DNA of 64,000 bases, taken from positions 19,265 through 83,264 of the forward strand of contig CAJUMG010000003.1 in the NCBI GenBank assembly GCA_910587335.1, read 5' to 3'. Positions 52,578-63,915 of this stretch are shown here, one piece after another. The notes below the pieces were generated by a model. That model worked only from the letters and a program-made list of their open reading frames with translations, did not search any database and had not been told where the DNA came from. This stretch comes from an uncultured Oscillospiraceae bacterium (GTDB lineage Bacteria; Bacillota; Clostridia; Oscillospirales; Ruminococcaceae). Position numbers and translations under genes: made by a program. Numbering within the stretch: the stretch's first letter is position 1; each line of letters begins with the position of its first letter.

Positions 52578-52712
52578 TTAGTAGGAGAGACGTGCTCTGC
52601 CTTTGGCTCTTCTGCGAGCCAAAACCTTACGCCCATTTCTGGTTGACATTCTCTTGCGAAAACCGTGTTCTTTTTTTCTTTGCAGCTTTTTGGGCTGGTA
52701 TGTTCTGAACAT
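52578..52712 (-). CDS. rpmH: 50S ribosomal protein L34
   Basis: 44 very basic residues ([20 protein letters not shown] onward, ending RARLSY), the standard L34. The start follows GAAAGGAGGG. It is the first gene of the leftward block beside the origin and has a strong promoter, but is separated from rnpA by terminator-like hairpins. Confidence 0.98.
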   Translation of the reverse strand: MFRTYQPKKLQRKKEHGFRKRMSTRNGRKVLARRRAKGRARLSY

Positions 52713-52750
52713 AAATGTCCCTCCTTTCGAGGCTAACCTTGCAAGAATAT

Positions 52751-52779
52751 AGTATATCTTACCCGGACTTGCTAGTCAA
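52751..52779 (-). promoter_or_regulatory. Promoter of rpmH
   Basis: Minus-strand TTGACT and TATACT with a 17-base spacer. Confidence 0.8.
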
Positions 52780-52937
52780 TATCAAAAATAAAAAAAACCG
52801 TTTTTATAAGGCAAAAAAGACTTTTTTTACGCGAAAAAAGCGCTTTTTTCTCCTCCTTCTCCCCCATATCACCTATATTTGACAAATCCGTCCTTTATAC
52901 TATTAAATAATATGGATTCTTTCATCGGTGGAAAACC

Positions 52938-52967
52938 TTGAAAAGGCCCTGTCTTCTGTGGTATAAT
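52938..52967 (+). promoter_or_regulatory. Promoter of dnaA
   Basis: TTGAAA and TATAAT with an 18-base spacer. A further TTGACA near 52878 may be a second promoter. The rest of 52780-52937 is A/T-rich with no gene. Confidence 0.7.
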
Positions 52968-52980
52968 TTCAGAGGAATTC

Positions 52981-53007
52981 TCTGTGGAAAAAATCCCTTT
53001 CCACAGA
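52981..53007. promoter_or_regulatory. Inverted pair of DnaA-box-like sites in the dnaA leader
   Basis: TCTGTGGAAA-(7)-TTTCCACAGA is a perfect 10-base inverted repeat; each arm resembles a DnaA box (TTTTCCACA type). It lies between the dnaA promoter and start codon and suggests autoregulation and a left half of a bipartite origin. Confidence 0.7.
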
Positions 53008-53052
53008 AAATCCCCAGTCTTTCAACCGGATATGAGGAGGTACCGATAATAG

Positions 53053-54402
53053 ATGGAATCCTTGCAGGAAATCCTGGACCTGGTTTTTCAAAAGCTCCAG
53101 GAAAGTATGAATCCCACCGCCTACGCGGCGTGGATTAAAGGAATTGAGCCCTTGAAGATGGAAGGCTCCACCGTTTATCTTCAGGTTCAGACCCAATTTA
53201 AAAGAGATCAGATCATGGGCCGCTATCTGGAGCTGATCGCCGCTTCCTTCGAAGAGGTGGTGGGCTTTCCGGTCGAGGTGGTCATTCAGTATAAATACAG
53301 CGATTCTTCCTCCTCTTCCTTTAAATCGGCGGAGGCATTTCCGCAAAAATATACCCAAGAGGAGATGGAGAAAAACAGCGCCGGCGGCGATTACGATTAT
53401 ACCTTTAACACCTTTATTGTAGGTCCCTCCAACAAATTCGCTCACGCTGCCTCCTTGGCGGTGGCGACCAATCCGGCTGGGGCCTATAACCCTTTGTTCA
53501 TCTACGGCGGCTCGGGACTTGGCAAAACGCATCTGCTGTTCGCCATCTCCAACGAAATTACCAAAAACAATCCCAACGCCAACGCCCTTTATATTAAGGG
53601 CGAGGATTTTACCAACGAGCTGGTAGAGGCCATTAAGTCGGAAACGACCATGAGCTTTCACAATAAATACCGGCAGGCGGACATTCTTTTGGTGGACGAC
53701 ATCCAGTTTATTGGCGGCAAGGAGCAGACCCAGGAGGAGTTTTTCCACACCTTTAATACTCTGTATCAGGCGGAAAAACAGATTGTGTTGACCTCTGACC
53801 GGCCGCCAAAGGAGATTAAAACCCTGGAGGATCGGCTGCGCAACCGCTTTGAATGGGGGCTTTTAGCCGATATCCAGCCGCCGGACTTTGAAACCCGCAT
53901 CGCGATTATCCAGCGCAAGGCGGAGCTTTTGGACATCCACGTTCCAAATGAAGTGTGCGAATACATTGCCAACAAGCTTAAAACCAACATCCGCCAGCTG
54001 GAAGGGGTGGTGAAAAAGCTCAAGGCCTATAAGCTTTTGGCCGGAACCCCTCCCTCCATCCTGATCGCGCAGAATGCCATTCGAGAGGTTCTCAACGATC
54101 AGCAGCCGATTCCGGTGACGGTGGAACGCATTATTAGCGAGGTGGCCCGCACCTGCGGCGTATCCTCCCAGGATATCCGGTCCAACAAGCGCTCGGCCAC
54201 CATCTCCTCCGCCCGCCAGGTTTCCATTTATATCGTGCGGGAAATCACCCAAATGTCCATGGCTTCTATCGGAGAAGAATTCGGCGGCCGGGATCATTCG
54301 ACCATCGTTTACGCCATTCAGCAGGTTGAGAAGAATATGAAGGTGGACTTTCGCTATCGGGAAATGGTCGAGGATATCATCAAAAATATCCAAAACAGCT
54401 AG
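53053..54402 (+). CDS. dnaA: Chromosomal replication initiator DnaA
   Basis: 449 residues. Domain I (1-80) for self-interaction and helicase loading, a short linker, AAA+ domain III with Walker A GGSGLGKTHL and Walker B ILLVDDIQF, and domain IV with the DnaA-box-reading signature GGRDHSTIVYAIQQV. ATP-bound DnaA opens the origin. The start follows GAGGAGG. Candidate DnaA boxes lie on both sides, and the gene order dnaA-dnaN is canonical. Confidence 0.99.
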   Translation: MESLQEILDLVFQKLQESMNPTAYAAWIKGIEPLKMEGSTVYLQVQTQFKRDQIMGRYLELIAASFEEVVGFPVEVVIQYKYSDSSSSSFKSAEAFPQKYTQEEMEKNSAGGDYDYTFNTFIVGPSNKFAHAASLAVATNPAGAYNPLFIYGGSGLGKTHLLFAISNEITKNNPNANALYIKGEDFTNELVEAIKSETTMSFHNKYRQADILLVDDIQFIGGKEQTQEEFFHTFNTLYQAEKQIVLTSDRPPKEIKTLEDRLRNRFEWGLLADIQPPDFETRIAIIQRKAELLDIHVPNEVCEYIANKLKTNIRQLEGVVKKLKAYKLLAGTPPSILIAQNAIREVLNDQQPIPVTVERIISEVARTCGVSSQDIRSNKRSATISSARQVSIYIVREITQMSMASIGEEFGGRDHSTIVYAIQQVEKNMKVDFRYREMVEDIIKNIQNS

Positions 54403-54739
54403 TTTTCCACCGTTTCCCCTCCTTCACAATCCACATAATTGGGAAAATTTTGAGGGACGTAAAGACTTTTCCTCTTTTTCCACCGAATTTTCCACAATTT
54501 CTAAACCTTCCACCTTTCCTTTTGTGGACAAACTGGAACAAAAAAATTTCTTTTCACATTTTCACTTTTTTCCCACAGTCTGTCCCACAGACCAAAGCTG
54601 CTTATTTTCCCTTTATTTATGCGGATTTTCTTCCCTTTTTCACAACTCAACCGCCTCTACTACTAAGACTAAATTTTATTCTTTCTTTCTTCTTTTCTTT
54701 TCCGTTTATTTTTACCTGTTAAAAAGGAGTGTGTCTTCA
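54403..54739. other. Probable oriC (dnaA-dnaN intergenic region)
   Basis: The gap holds DnaA-box-like sites TTTTCCACC (54403), CAATCCACA (54427), TTTTCCACC (54476), TTTTCCACA (54488), TGTGGACAA (54533, reverse) and TTTCCCACA (54569). Near the right end are TTTTTCACAA (54636-54645), a short CCGCC stretch, and CTACTACTAAGACTAA (54657-54672). The last matches the DnaA-trio repeat (3'-GAT on the lower strand) next to an AT-rich stretch that should unwind. The order box, GC cluster, trio, AT-rich follows the Bacillus basal unwinding system. Confidence 0.8.
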
Positions 54740-55849
54740 TTGAAATTCAGCTGCCCCCGTCCGGAGCTATACGAAATCGTTTCCAATGTCTCCCGCGCCG
54801 TTTCGGGAAAAACAGCCCTGACTGTATTAGAAGGAATCCTCATCCGCGCCAAAGGCGGTGTTCTTTCCTTTTTAGGCTATGATCTGGACCTGGGCATCTC
54901 CGCCCAGATGTCCGCCCAAATTGAGGAGGAAGGGGAAATTGTTCTTTCAGCCAAGCTTTTTGTGGACATGATGCGCCGGATGAACGGAGATACCGTCACC
55001 ATTCGGACCGACGAAAAATATCTGACCGAGATTAAAAGCGGCGCCACCGAATTTACCATATTGGGCATCCCCTCCGACGAATTTCCCGAAATCCCCGTCG
55101 TGCAGGAGGAACAGTCCATCCGTCTGCCCCAGCACCTTTTAAAGGGCATGATTGATCAAACCCTGTTCGCCATCTCCACCAATGATTCCAAGCCGGTCCA
55201 CACCGGCTCTTTGTTCCAGCTGGAGGACGGGGAACTTCGGGTGGTATCGGTGGACGGGTTCCGCCTGGCGCTGCGCCGGGAAAAGGTTTCGGCCGAAGGG
55301 ACGGCACAGTTTATCATCCCCGGCAAAACCCTATCGGAGATGACCAAGCTTTTGTCCGAGGATGAGGAGGAAGAGGCGGGATTATTTCTCTCCCGCAAGC
55401 ATGTGGTTGTGCAGATCGGTCAGTATCGGGTGATTTCCCGGCTGCTGGAAGGGGAATTTCTCGATTATCGGGCGGCAATTCCGGAGGGAAACACCACCAC
55501 CGTCACCGTAGATGTCCGCCCCTTTGTGGACAGCATCGAAAGAACCTCCCTTCTAATCTCCGACCGGCTTAAAAGCCCCTTGCGCATCCAGTTTGGCGAG
55601 GATCAGATCAAAATGTCCTGCTCCACCTCCATCGGCAGGGCCTATGACCAGCTGGAATGCAAGCTGGAGGGGGACGAGGTGGAAATCGGCTTTAATAACC
55701 GCTATATGCTGGAGGCGCTGCGGGCCACCGGCTGTGATAAGGTCAATCTTTTGTTAAGCGGTCCGCTTTCCCCCATGAAGATGGTCCCGCTGGAGGGGGA
55801 CAGCTTTTTGTTTTTGATCCTGCCGGTGAGACTGAAAAGCGAAGTGTAA
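54740..55849 (+). CDS. dnaN: DNA polymerase III sliding clamp (beta subunit) DnaN
   Basis: 369 residues, standard size. It forms the dimeric ring that tethers polymerase to DNA. Three repeated clamp domains are seen, with SFLGYDLDLGI, VSVDGFRLALRR and the C-terminal PLEGDSFLFLILPVRL. The TTG at 54740 follows AAAAAGGAG; longer in-frame sequence runs back through the origin and has no homology. Confidence 0.98.
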   Translation: MKFSCPRPELYEIVSNVSRAVSGKTALTVLEGILIRAKGGVLSFLGYDLDLGISAQMSAQIEEEGEIVLSAKLFVDMMRRMNGDTVTIRTDEKYLTEIKSGATEFTILGIPSDEFPEIPVVQEEQSIRLPQHLLKGMIDQTLFAISTNDSKPVHTGSLFQLEDGELRVVSVDGFRLALRREKVSAEGTAQFIIPGKTLSEMTKLLSEDEEEEAGLFLSRKHVVVQIGQYRVISRLLEGEFLDYRAAIPEGNTTTVTVDVRPFVDSIERTSLLISDRLKSPLRIQFGEDQIKMSCSTSIGRAYDQLECKLEGDEVEIGFNNRYMLEALRATGCDKVNLLLSGPLSPMKMVPLEGDSFLFLILPVRLKSEV

Positions 55850-55879
55850 AGAAGAAAATCCCGTGGAGGAGATAAAATC

Positions 55880-56107
55880 ATGGCGCAAACGCGTGTTTTT
55901 TCCATTCGGACCCAGTGGATTCGGCTGGATCAGTTTTTGAAATTCTGTGGCTTGGCCGAAACCGGCGGACACGCCAAGGAAATTGTGGCGGAAGGGGCCG
56001 TCTCGGTCAATGGAGAGGTTTGCCTTGCCCGGGGAAAAAAGCTTTATCCCGGCGACCATGTACAGATTGATCAGTACGATCTCGAGGTTTCTGCCGGTGC
56101 GGATTGA
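55880..56107 (+). CDS. yaaA: S4-domain RNA-binding protein YaaA (RlbA-like)
   Basis: 75 residues with an S4 fold (IRLDQFLKFCGLAETGGHAKE; VSVNGEV). This small protein sits between dnaN and recF in most Firmicutes and is thought to act with ribosomes. It overlaps the recF start by 11 bases. Start follows GTGGAGGAG. Confidence 0.93.
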   Translation: MAQTRVFSIRTQWIRLDQFLKFCGLAETGGHAKEIVAEGAVSVNGEVCLARGKKLYPGDHVQIDQYDLEVSAGAD

Positions 56108-57200
56108 AAATCTTAGGCTGGAAAATTTCCGAAATATGGAGGATTTGTGCCTTTTCCCCTATGAAACGGTCAATATTATCTATGGGGACAATGCCCAGGG
56201 AAAAACGAATCTGTTAGAGGCGCTTTGGCTTTTGTCCGGCGCCAAAAGCTTTCGGGGCGCCAGGGATGGGGAGCTGATCCGATTTGGCCAGGGTCAGGCG
56301 GTGATTGAGGCGGACTTTTTTGGCGAGGACCGGGTACAGACCGCGAAGATTCAGTTTGGCGGAAAAAAATCCGTTTGGCTCAACGAAATCCGTCAGGACT
56401 CGGTCACCTCCCTTGCGGGAAGATTTACGGCGGTGGTCTTCTCCCCGGCCCATCTGGGCTTGGTAAAGGACGGTCCCGCCGGCCGCCGGAGATTTTTGGA
56501 TACCTCCATCTGTCAGATCACCCCCCGGTATATTGGGATGCTGGGCCAGTATCAGCGGATTCTTTTGCAGAGAAATACCCTTCTAAAGGATATTTCCTAT
56601 GCTCCCTCTTTGCTGGATACCCTAAATATCTGGGACGAAAAGCTGGCGGTTTTGGGCGGGGCGATTTTGCGGCTTCGCATGGAATATACCCGCAGGCTCG
56701 GGGCCGAGGCGGCAAATATTTACAGCGGCATTTCGATGGACCGGGAGGAGCTTTCCCTATTTTACCGGCCCTTTGGATTAGAACTTCGGCCGGAGCAGAC
56801 CAAGGAGGAGATCGCCTCGCTGCTTTTAGAGCGCACCGTAAAAAACCGGTCGGAGGATCTTCGCTTTGGCACTACCAGCGCCGGCCCCCACCGGGACGAT
56901 CTGGAAATTTTGATCAATGGACGCAGCGTCCGCGCCTTTGGCTCCCAAGGACAGCAGCGCAGCGCAGTTTTGGCTCTAAAGCTGGCGGAAAGCCGCTGCA
57001 TCGGAGAGATTTTGGGCGAACGTCCTATTATTTTGTTAGATGACGTGATGAGTGAGCTGGACCAGAGCCGGCGGGAGTATCTGCTCAACCATCTCACCGG
57101 CAGTCAGATTTTTATCACCTGCTGCGATAAGGGGTATTTTTCCCAGCTGCAGGAGGGTCGGACCTTTTATATGGAAAAGGGGCGCTTGGCCCAGGAATAG
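56097..57200 (+). CDS. recF: DNA replication and repair protein RecF
   Basis: 367 residues. RecF helps load RecA at gaps. SMC-like ATPase motifs: Walker A GDNAQGKTN, signature FGSQGQQRSAVLALKLAE, Walker B ILLDDVMSELD. The GTG at 56097 gives the expected start (V/M)RIENLRLENFRN and overlaps yaaA; upstream in-frame sequence is yaaA read out of frame. Confidence 0.96.
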   Translation: MRIENLRLENFRNMEDLCLFPYETVNIIYGDNAQGKTNLLEALWLLSGAKSFRGARDGELIRFGQGQAVIEADFFGEDRVQTAKIQFGGKKSVWLNEIRQDSVTSLAGRFTAVVFSPAHLGLVKDGPAGRRRFLDTSICQITPRYIGMLGQYQRILLQRNTLLKDISYAPSLLDTLNIWDEKLAVLGGAILRLRMEYTRRLGAEAANIYSGISMDREELSLFYRPFGLELRPEQTKEEIASLLLERTVKNRSEDLRFGTTSAGPHRDDLEILINGRSVRAFGSQGQQRSAVLALKLAESRCIGEILGERPIILLDDVMSELDQSRREYLLNHLTGSQIFITCCDKGYFSQLQEGRTFYMEKGRLAQE

Positions 57201-57212
57201 GGGGATTTTTGC

Positions 57213-57482
57213 TTGTATCTGCATCTAGGACAAAACACGGTGGTCCGCACCTCGTCGGTGGTGGGCATCTTCGATATTGAAAATACCTCTATGAGCCGGC
57301 TGACCCGGTCCTATCTTGCTTTGGCGGAAAAAAACGGACGGGTGGTCAACGTTTCGCCGGACCTGCCAAAATCCTTTATCGTCTGCGAGGAAAACCGGAA
57401 AATCACCGTGTATATCTCCCAGATTTCCCCTGCCACCCTTCGCAAGAGAACCGGCTTTATGGCGGGGCTTGCCAATCTGTAA
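57213..57482 (+). CDS. remB: Extracellular matrix regulator RemB (DUF370)
   Basis: 89 residues starting from TTG. The N-terminal DUF370 fold (YLHLGQNTVVRTSSVVGIFDIE) matches RemB/YaaB, encoded between recF and gyrB in Bacillus and relatives. The related RemA is a DNA-binding activator of biofilm and osmolyte genes. The position alone is diagnostic. A weak ribosome site (GGGGGAT) precedes it. Confidence 0.9.
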   Translation: MYLHLGQNTVVRTSSVVGIFDIENTSMSRLTRSYLALAEKNGRVVNVSPDLPKSFIVCEENRKITVYISQISPATLRKRTGFMAGLANL

Positions 57483-57584
57483 ATAGATGGTTTTGTTTAT
57501 AAGGCCAGAAAGGCTTTTGTATAGATTTTGATAGAAAAAGGGTCCGAGGAAAAACGGGCCTTGTACGCCGAAAAAATCCTTTGA

Positions 57585-59552
<1,968 letters not shown>

Positions 59553-59590
59553 AAGGGGAAGGTTTTTCCCTTTTTTGGAGGTTTATTTAT

Positions 59591-60166
59591 TTGGAAAAGC
59601 CGGCGTATATCCTGTCTTTTCTGATGGGCTATCCACAGCATCGGGATTATTATCTGTACCATACAAAAGCAAGCAACGGGGTCTGGCCTGTATTTCTTTT
59701 GGCCCTCGCCGGCGCTTTGGAAGCGGTCTGCCTTTTCTGCCGCTACAAGGGTCTGGCGGAGCTTTCGCCGCCGGCCGGTCTGCTGGCGGTATCCTGCGCT
59801 GTGGCGGCCGTGGCCGCATGGACGGGAAACAAGCTGCGGATCTGGCGCCGGTCAAGAAGTTGGTATCGCCAAAAGCAGTTTGGAAAACGAAAATCCCAAG
59901 TCCGCTTTTATGAAGATTTTTTCACAGTCCATTATCCGGCCTGCGCGTTTGACGGCCTTTATAGCGAGGTTTACAAAATCGACCGGACCCGGCGTTTGGT
60001 GATTCTGGTTTTAAAAAATGGGGCGACAATCCCCATTCCCGGCGAGGCTTACAGCCAGGAATTGGCGGCGTTTTTAGCCGGTAAGCTGCCGGAGCTGAAA
60101 GACAGCGATCTTAAGGAGAACACAGAAAAAGAGGAGTCCGACCAATTGGTTCGGACTGAAGGGTGA
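59591..60166 (+). CDS. YcxB-like membrane protein of unknown function
   Basis: 191 residues. Two hydrophobic helices (about 31-50 and 59-80) are followed by a cytoplasmic C-terminal domain (YEDFFTVHYPACAFDGLYSEVYKI, LVILVLKNGATIPIPGEAY) like the YcxB C-terminal domain, and a charged tail. Start TTG preceded by TTGGAGG. It lies between gyrB and gyrA, 38 and 6 bases from them, so it is carried in the gyrase operon. No known role in gyrase function. Confidence 0.75.
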   Translation: MEKPAYILSFLMGYPQHRDYYLYHTKASNGVWPVFLLALAGALEAVCLFCRYKGLAELSPPAGLLAVSCAVAAVAAWTGNKLRIWRRSRSWYRQKQFGKRKSQVRFYEDFFTVHYPACAFDGLYSEVYKIDRTRRLVILVLKNGATIPIPGEAYSQELAAFLAGKLPELKDSDLKENTEKEESDQLVRTEG

Positions 60167-60172
60167 TGAAGA

Positions 60173-62776
60173 ATGAACGAGGATTTGAACAGAATCGTCC
60201 AGGTGGACCTGGAAAAGGAGATGAAGGAATCCTACCTTGCCTATTCCATGTCGGTCATTGTTGGGCGTGCCTTGCCGGATGTGCGGGACGGCTTAAAGCC
60301 GGTGCACCGCCGGATTCTGTATACGATGTATGAAAACGGCCTTTCCCCGGATAAAGCCTACCGAAAATCGGCGGATACCGTCGGTTCGGTGCTGGGCCGG
60401 TACCATCCCCATGGCGACGCCTCGGTTTACGACGCGATGGTTCGCCTGGCGCAGGATTTTTCCATGCGCTATCCCCTGGTGGACGGACACGGCAACTTTG
60501 GCTCGGTGGACGGGGACCCGGCAGCGGCCTATCGGTATACCGAAGCGAGAATGAGCAAAATCGCCATGGCTATGCTCACCGATATCGACAAGGATACGGT
60601 GGACTTTATGCCCAACTATGACGATCATCTTCAGGAACCGGTGATGCTGCCCTCCCGCTTCCCCAACCTTTTGGTCAACGGCTCCACCGGTATCGCGGTG
60701 GGTATGGCGACCAACATCCCGCCCCACAACCTTAGGGAGGTGGTGGATGCGGCCTGCTGCATGATTGAGAATCCGGACGCGACGCTGGAGGAGCTGATGG
60801 AGCATATCAAAGGTCCGGACTTTCCCACCGGCGGCATTATCATGGGCCGTTCAGGCATCCGCGCCGCCTATGCCACCGGACGGGGCAAAATCACCCTTCG
60901 GGCCAAAGCGGAAATCGAAGAGCACAAAAACCGTATGCGCATTGTCGTGACCGAGATTCCCTACATGGTCAACAAGGCCCGGCTGATTGAGAGCATTGCC
61001 GGGCTGGTAAAGGAAAAGCGGATCGAGGGCATCAGCGATCTGCGGGACGAATCGGACCGAGACGGGATGCGCATTGTCATCGAGCTGAAAAGAGACGCCA
61101 ACGCCCAGGTGGTGCTGAACCGGCTGTACACCTTCAGCCAGCTTCAGGACACGGTTGGTGTCATTATGCTGGCCATTGACGGCAAACAGCCTAAGGTGAT
61201 GACCCTGCAGGAGATTCTGCGGGGCTATCTGGACTTTCAGTTTCAGGTTATCACCCGGCGGACCCGGTATGAGCTAAAGAAGGCCAAGGAACGCGAGCAT
61301 ATTTTAGAAGGGCTAAAAATCGCGTTAGACTATATCGACGAGGTTATCGGGATCATCCGGGCCTCGAAGGACCAGCCTGCCTCTAAAGCGGCGCTGATCG
61401 AGCGGTTTGGCTTGTCCGACGCACAGGCCCAGGCGATTGTCTCCATGCGATTAGGGCAGCTGTCCGGCTTGGAACGGGCCAAAATCGAGGATGAGCTGGC
61501 GGCGATTCTGGCAAAGGTTGCCGATCTGGAGGATATCCTCGCCCACGATAGCCGGGTTTATACCATCATAAAGGATGAGCTGATTGCTTTAAAGGCCAAA
61601 TATGGCGACGAGCGCCGCACCGAGATCCAGAGCATTTCCGGCGAGGTGGATATCGAGGACCTGATTCCGGTGGAGGACTGCGTTGTCACCCGGACCCACT
61701 TTGGCTATGTAAAGCGCCAGCCGGCGGATGTGTACAAGACCCAAAAGCGGGGCGGACGGGGCATTTCGGGCATGACCCGCCGGGAAGAGGATGTGGTGGA
61801 GGATTTGTTTGTGGCCTCCTCCCACGATTATGTCTGCTTCTTTACCAACCGGGGCCGGCTGTTCCGCTTAAAATGCTATGAGATTCCCGAAAGCTCCCGG
61901 ACGGGCCGGGGAATCAACATCGTAAACCTGCTGCCGTTAGAGCAGGAGGAAAAGGTCAGCGCGGTTTTGAAGGTGTCCGACTTTGCGGACGACCGCTTCC
62001 TTGTCATGGTCACCAAGAAAGGCATTATCAAGCGGACCGAGCTTTCCGCCTATCGCAACGCCCGCAAGTCGGGGCTGAACGCCATTACCTTAAACGAAGA
62101 CGATGAGCTGGCCTGGGTGCGGGAAACCTCCGGCACCAGCGAGCTGGTCATCGCCACCCGTCAGGGTATGGTCATCCGCTTCCCCGAATCGGACGCAAGA
62201 CCCTTGGGCCGGATCGCCCGAGGGGTTAAGTCCATCCGGCTGGACGAAGGGGACGAGGTTGTGGGCATGGCGCGGGTGAAAGAGGGCGCGACCCTTTTGA
62301 CCGTAACCGAAAAGGGCGCCGGACGCCGGACCTCCTTTGATCAGTACCGGCTGCAAAGCCGCGGCGGCAAGGGTGTGCTTAACTATAGAATCAACGAAGA
62401 AAAGGGCCTTGTGGCGGCGGTCAAGGCGGTCACCCCAGAGGATGACGTGATCATGATTACCGATGACGGAATTATTATCCGTATCAACTCGGACGATATA
62501 ACCGCCCAGTCCCGGTACGGCAGCGGCGTGCGGGTGATGCGGGTGCCGGAGGGCGGCCGGATCGTAACGCTGGCAAGGGTGCCCAAGGAAGAGGACGAGA
62601 GCACAGATCCCAGCGAAGCAAAGGAAAATGCCGAACAAGCCGAAGAAAAACCGGAAAATGCAGAGAATGGGATTGCGACATCCGGCGGGATAGAGGAAAA
62701 GCTGTCCCAGGCGGTACAGGATTTCGCGGATTTTGCCTTAGAGCAGCAGGATACAGGCGCGAAAGAGGGGGAATAA
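60173..62776 (+). CDS. gyrA: DNA gyrase subunit A
   Basis: 867 residues. It is the DNA-cutting subunit, with the catalytic tyrosine in [12 protein letters not shown] (near 122) and C-terminal beta-pinwheel repeats ([27 protein letters not shown]). The quinolone-determining segment reads [12 protein letters not shown], so position 83 is alanine rather than the usual serine. The tail after about residue 805 is Glu/Ala-rich and low complexity. The start lies 6 bases after the YcxB-like gene. Confidence 0.98.
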   Translation: MNEDLNRIVQVDLEKEMKESYLAYSMSVIVGRALPDVRDGLKPVHRRILYTMYENGLSPDKAYRKSADTVGSVLGRYHPHGDASVYDAMVRLAQDFSMRYPLVDGHGNFGSVDGDPAAAYRYTEARMSKIAMAMLTDIDKDTVDFMPNYDDHLQEPVMLPSRFPNLLVNGSTGIAVGMATNIPPHNLREVVDAACCMIENPDATLEELMEHIKGPDFPTGGIIMGRSGIRAAYATGRGKITLRAKAEIEEHKNRMRIVVTEIPYMVNKARLIESIAGLVKEKRIEGISDLRDESDRDGMRIVIELKRDANAQVVLNRLYTFSQLQDTVGVIMLAIDGKQPKVMTLQEILRGYLDFQFQVITRRTRYELKKAKEREHILEGLKIALDYIDEVIGIIRASKDQPASKAALIERFGLSDAQAQAIVSMRLGQLSGLERAKIEDELAAILAKVADLEDILAHDSRVYTIIKDELIALKAKYGDERRTEIQSISGEVDIEDLIPVEDCVVTRTHFGYVKRQPADVYKTQKRGGRGISGMTRREEDVVEDLFVASSHDYVCFFTNRGRLFRLKCYEIPESSRTGRGINIVNLLPLEQEEKVSAVLKVSDFADDRFLVMVTKKGIIKRTELSAYRNARKSGLNAITLNEDDELAWVRETSGTSELVIATRQGMVIRFPESDARPLGRIARGVKSIRLDEGDEVVGMARVKEGATLLTVTEKGAGRRTSFDQYRLQSRGGKGVLNYRINEEKGLVAAVKAVTPEDDVIMITDDGIIIRINSDDITAQSRYGSGVRVMRVPEGGRIVTLARVPKEEDESTDPSEAKENAEQAEEKPENAENGIATSGGIEEKLSQAVQDFADFALEQQDTGAKEGE

Positions 62777-62800
62777 TGCCTGTTTTTTAGGCGAACTAAA

Positions 62801-62836
62801 AGGACGCGGCGTTTTGCCGCGCCCTTTCCCTTTTTT
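62801..62836 (+). terminator. Terminator of the gyrase operon
   Basis: CGCGGC/GCCGCG stem with loop GTTTT, followed by CCCTTTCCCTTTTTT. Confidence 0.8.
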
Positions 62837-62885
62837 GAAAGGATCAAAAAAATTGTCCGGTTTCCTATTTCGCCGGCTTTTGGGG

Positions 62886-63794
62886 TCAAAGAAGGATGGC
62901 GGCCAACAGCATCTCGATTAAACGGGCGTAAATGGGTTCCAGTTCGCTGATAGGCAGCGGATTTTTTCCTCGCCCGATCTCGATGGTAAAGCCCGGCCGG
63001 CCAAACGCCTCGATAAACCAGTCCTTGAGTCCCCCATGGCTGGCGGTTCCGGTGGGATCCGCCAGGGTGTATCCGCTGGAAAGGGAGAGCACCTGGGCGA
63101 TTAAGGGAGATCGGGCCGGGGTATTTTCCCCATATCGGTAGTAGATTTCCTCCCCTTGGGAGTGGAAGGCGTAGAGCTGCCGCACCGGCTGTGTCCGGAT
63201 AAACCGGCAGATGGCGCGGGTTTCCGGCTCGCTTTCCGGCGCTTCGCCACCGTACTTCCCCGGCCCGGGACCGAAAATCCCTGCCTCCCGTTCCGATTGC
63301 TTACAAAGGGCAAAGCCCGCGTCAAAGTTGTGGTTCAGGTCAATCCCCCGGGCGTTGGCCTGCCAGGAGGAAAAGTCCCCGCCAGAAAGCTCGGTTACCT
63401 GCTCTTCCCTCCCCGGCGCACCGGCGGCTCCCTCCAGCGCAATACAGATGCCGTCGGGGTTCAGGGCGGGGATGACCACCAGCCCTTGGCGGTCCAGCGC
63501 TTTTTTTACAGGAATCTCCGCAAGAGGGCGGTTTTGTGCTATACTAAAGAAAAGATCGTCCAAAAACCGGAACAGCAAAAGAGAGGTCAGCCATTCCTGC
63601 CCATGTACCCCGCCCACAAACAGGGAAAATCGTTTGGGGTTACCTAGCCGGACGGCGTACAGTCCCCGTCCCAAAAGGGAACGGCCGATGGGAAAAACAG
63701 AGGACCAGCGCGGGTCCAAAAGAAATTGATAGGTGCGCACCTTTTCCCGGATGCGGGGAAAGGTCGGCGCAAGGGTATAAAAAGACGGTTCCAT
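62886..63794 (-). CDS. M14-family zinc carboxypeptidase-like protein
   Basis: 302 residues. The zinc ligands HGQE (HxxE) and the later histidine in AFHSQGEE, the substrate residues in ARGIDLNHNF, the conserved NPDG and the catalytic glutamate in FTIEIGRG are all present, so it should be active. It resembles gamma-D-glutamyl-diaminopimelate peptidases acting on peptidoglycan peptides. There is no signal peptide or wall-binding domain, so it is probably cytoplasmic and works on recycled muropeptides. Confidence 0.9.
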   Translation of the reverse strand: MEPSFYTLAPTFPRIREKVRTYQFLLDPRWSSVFPIGRSLLGRGLYAVRLGNPKRFSLFVGGVHGQEWLTSLLLFRFLDDLFFSIAQNRPLAEIPVKKALDRQGLVVIPALNPDGICIALEGAAGAPGREEQVTELSGGDFSSWQANARGIDLNHNFDAGFALCKQSEREAGIFGPGPGKYGGEAPESEPETRAICRFIRTQPVRQLYAFHSQGEEIYYRYGENTPARSPLIAQVLSLSSGYTLADPTGTASHGGLKDWFIEAFGRPGFTIEIGRGKNPLPISELEPIYARLIEMLLAAILL

Positions 63795-63915
63795 ATCAAA
63801 TCACCTCGCAGCAGTTTCTTTTTACTATATGAACCGAACAAGGTCCGATATTTCAAAACAGCCGCGGAAACAGGCCCTATCAGGCAGATTTTCCCGCGGG
63901 AAAGGAGAAAACAAC

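Noticed and set aside
54524..54739. Longer dnaN start inside the origin region
   Set aside because: The extension is Phe/Ser-rich translation of AT-rich origin DNA without homology; the TTG at 54740 has the ribosome site.
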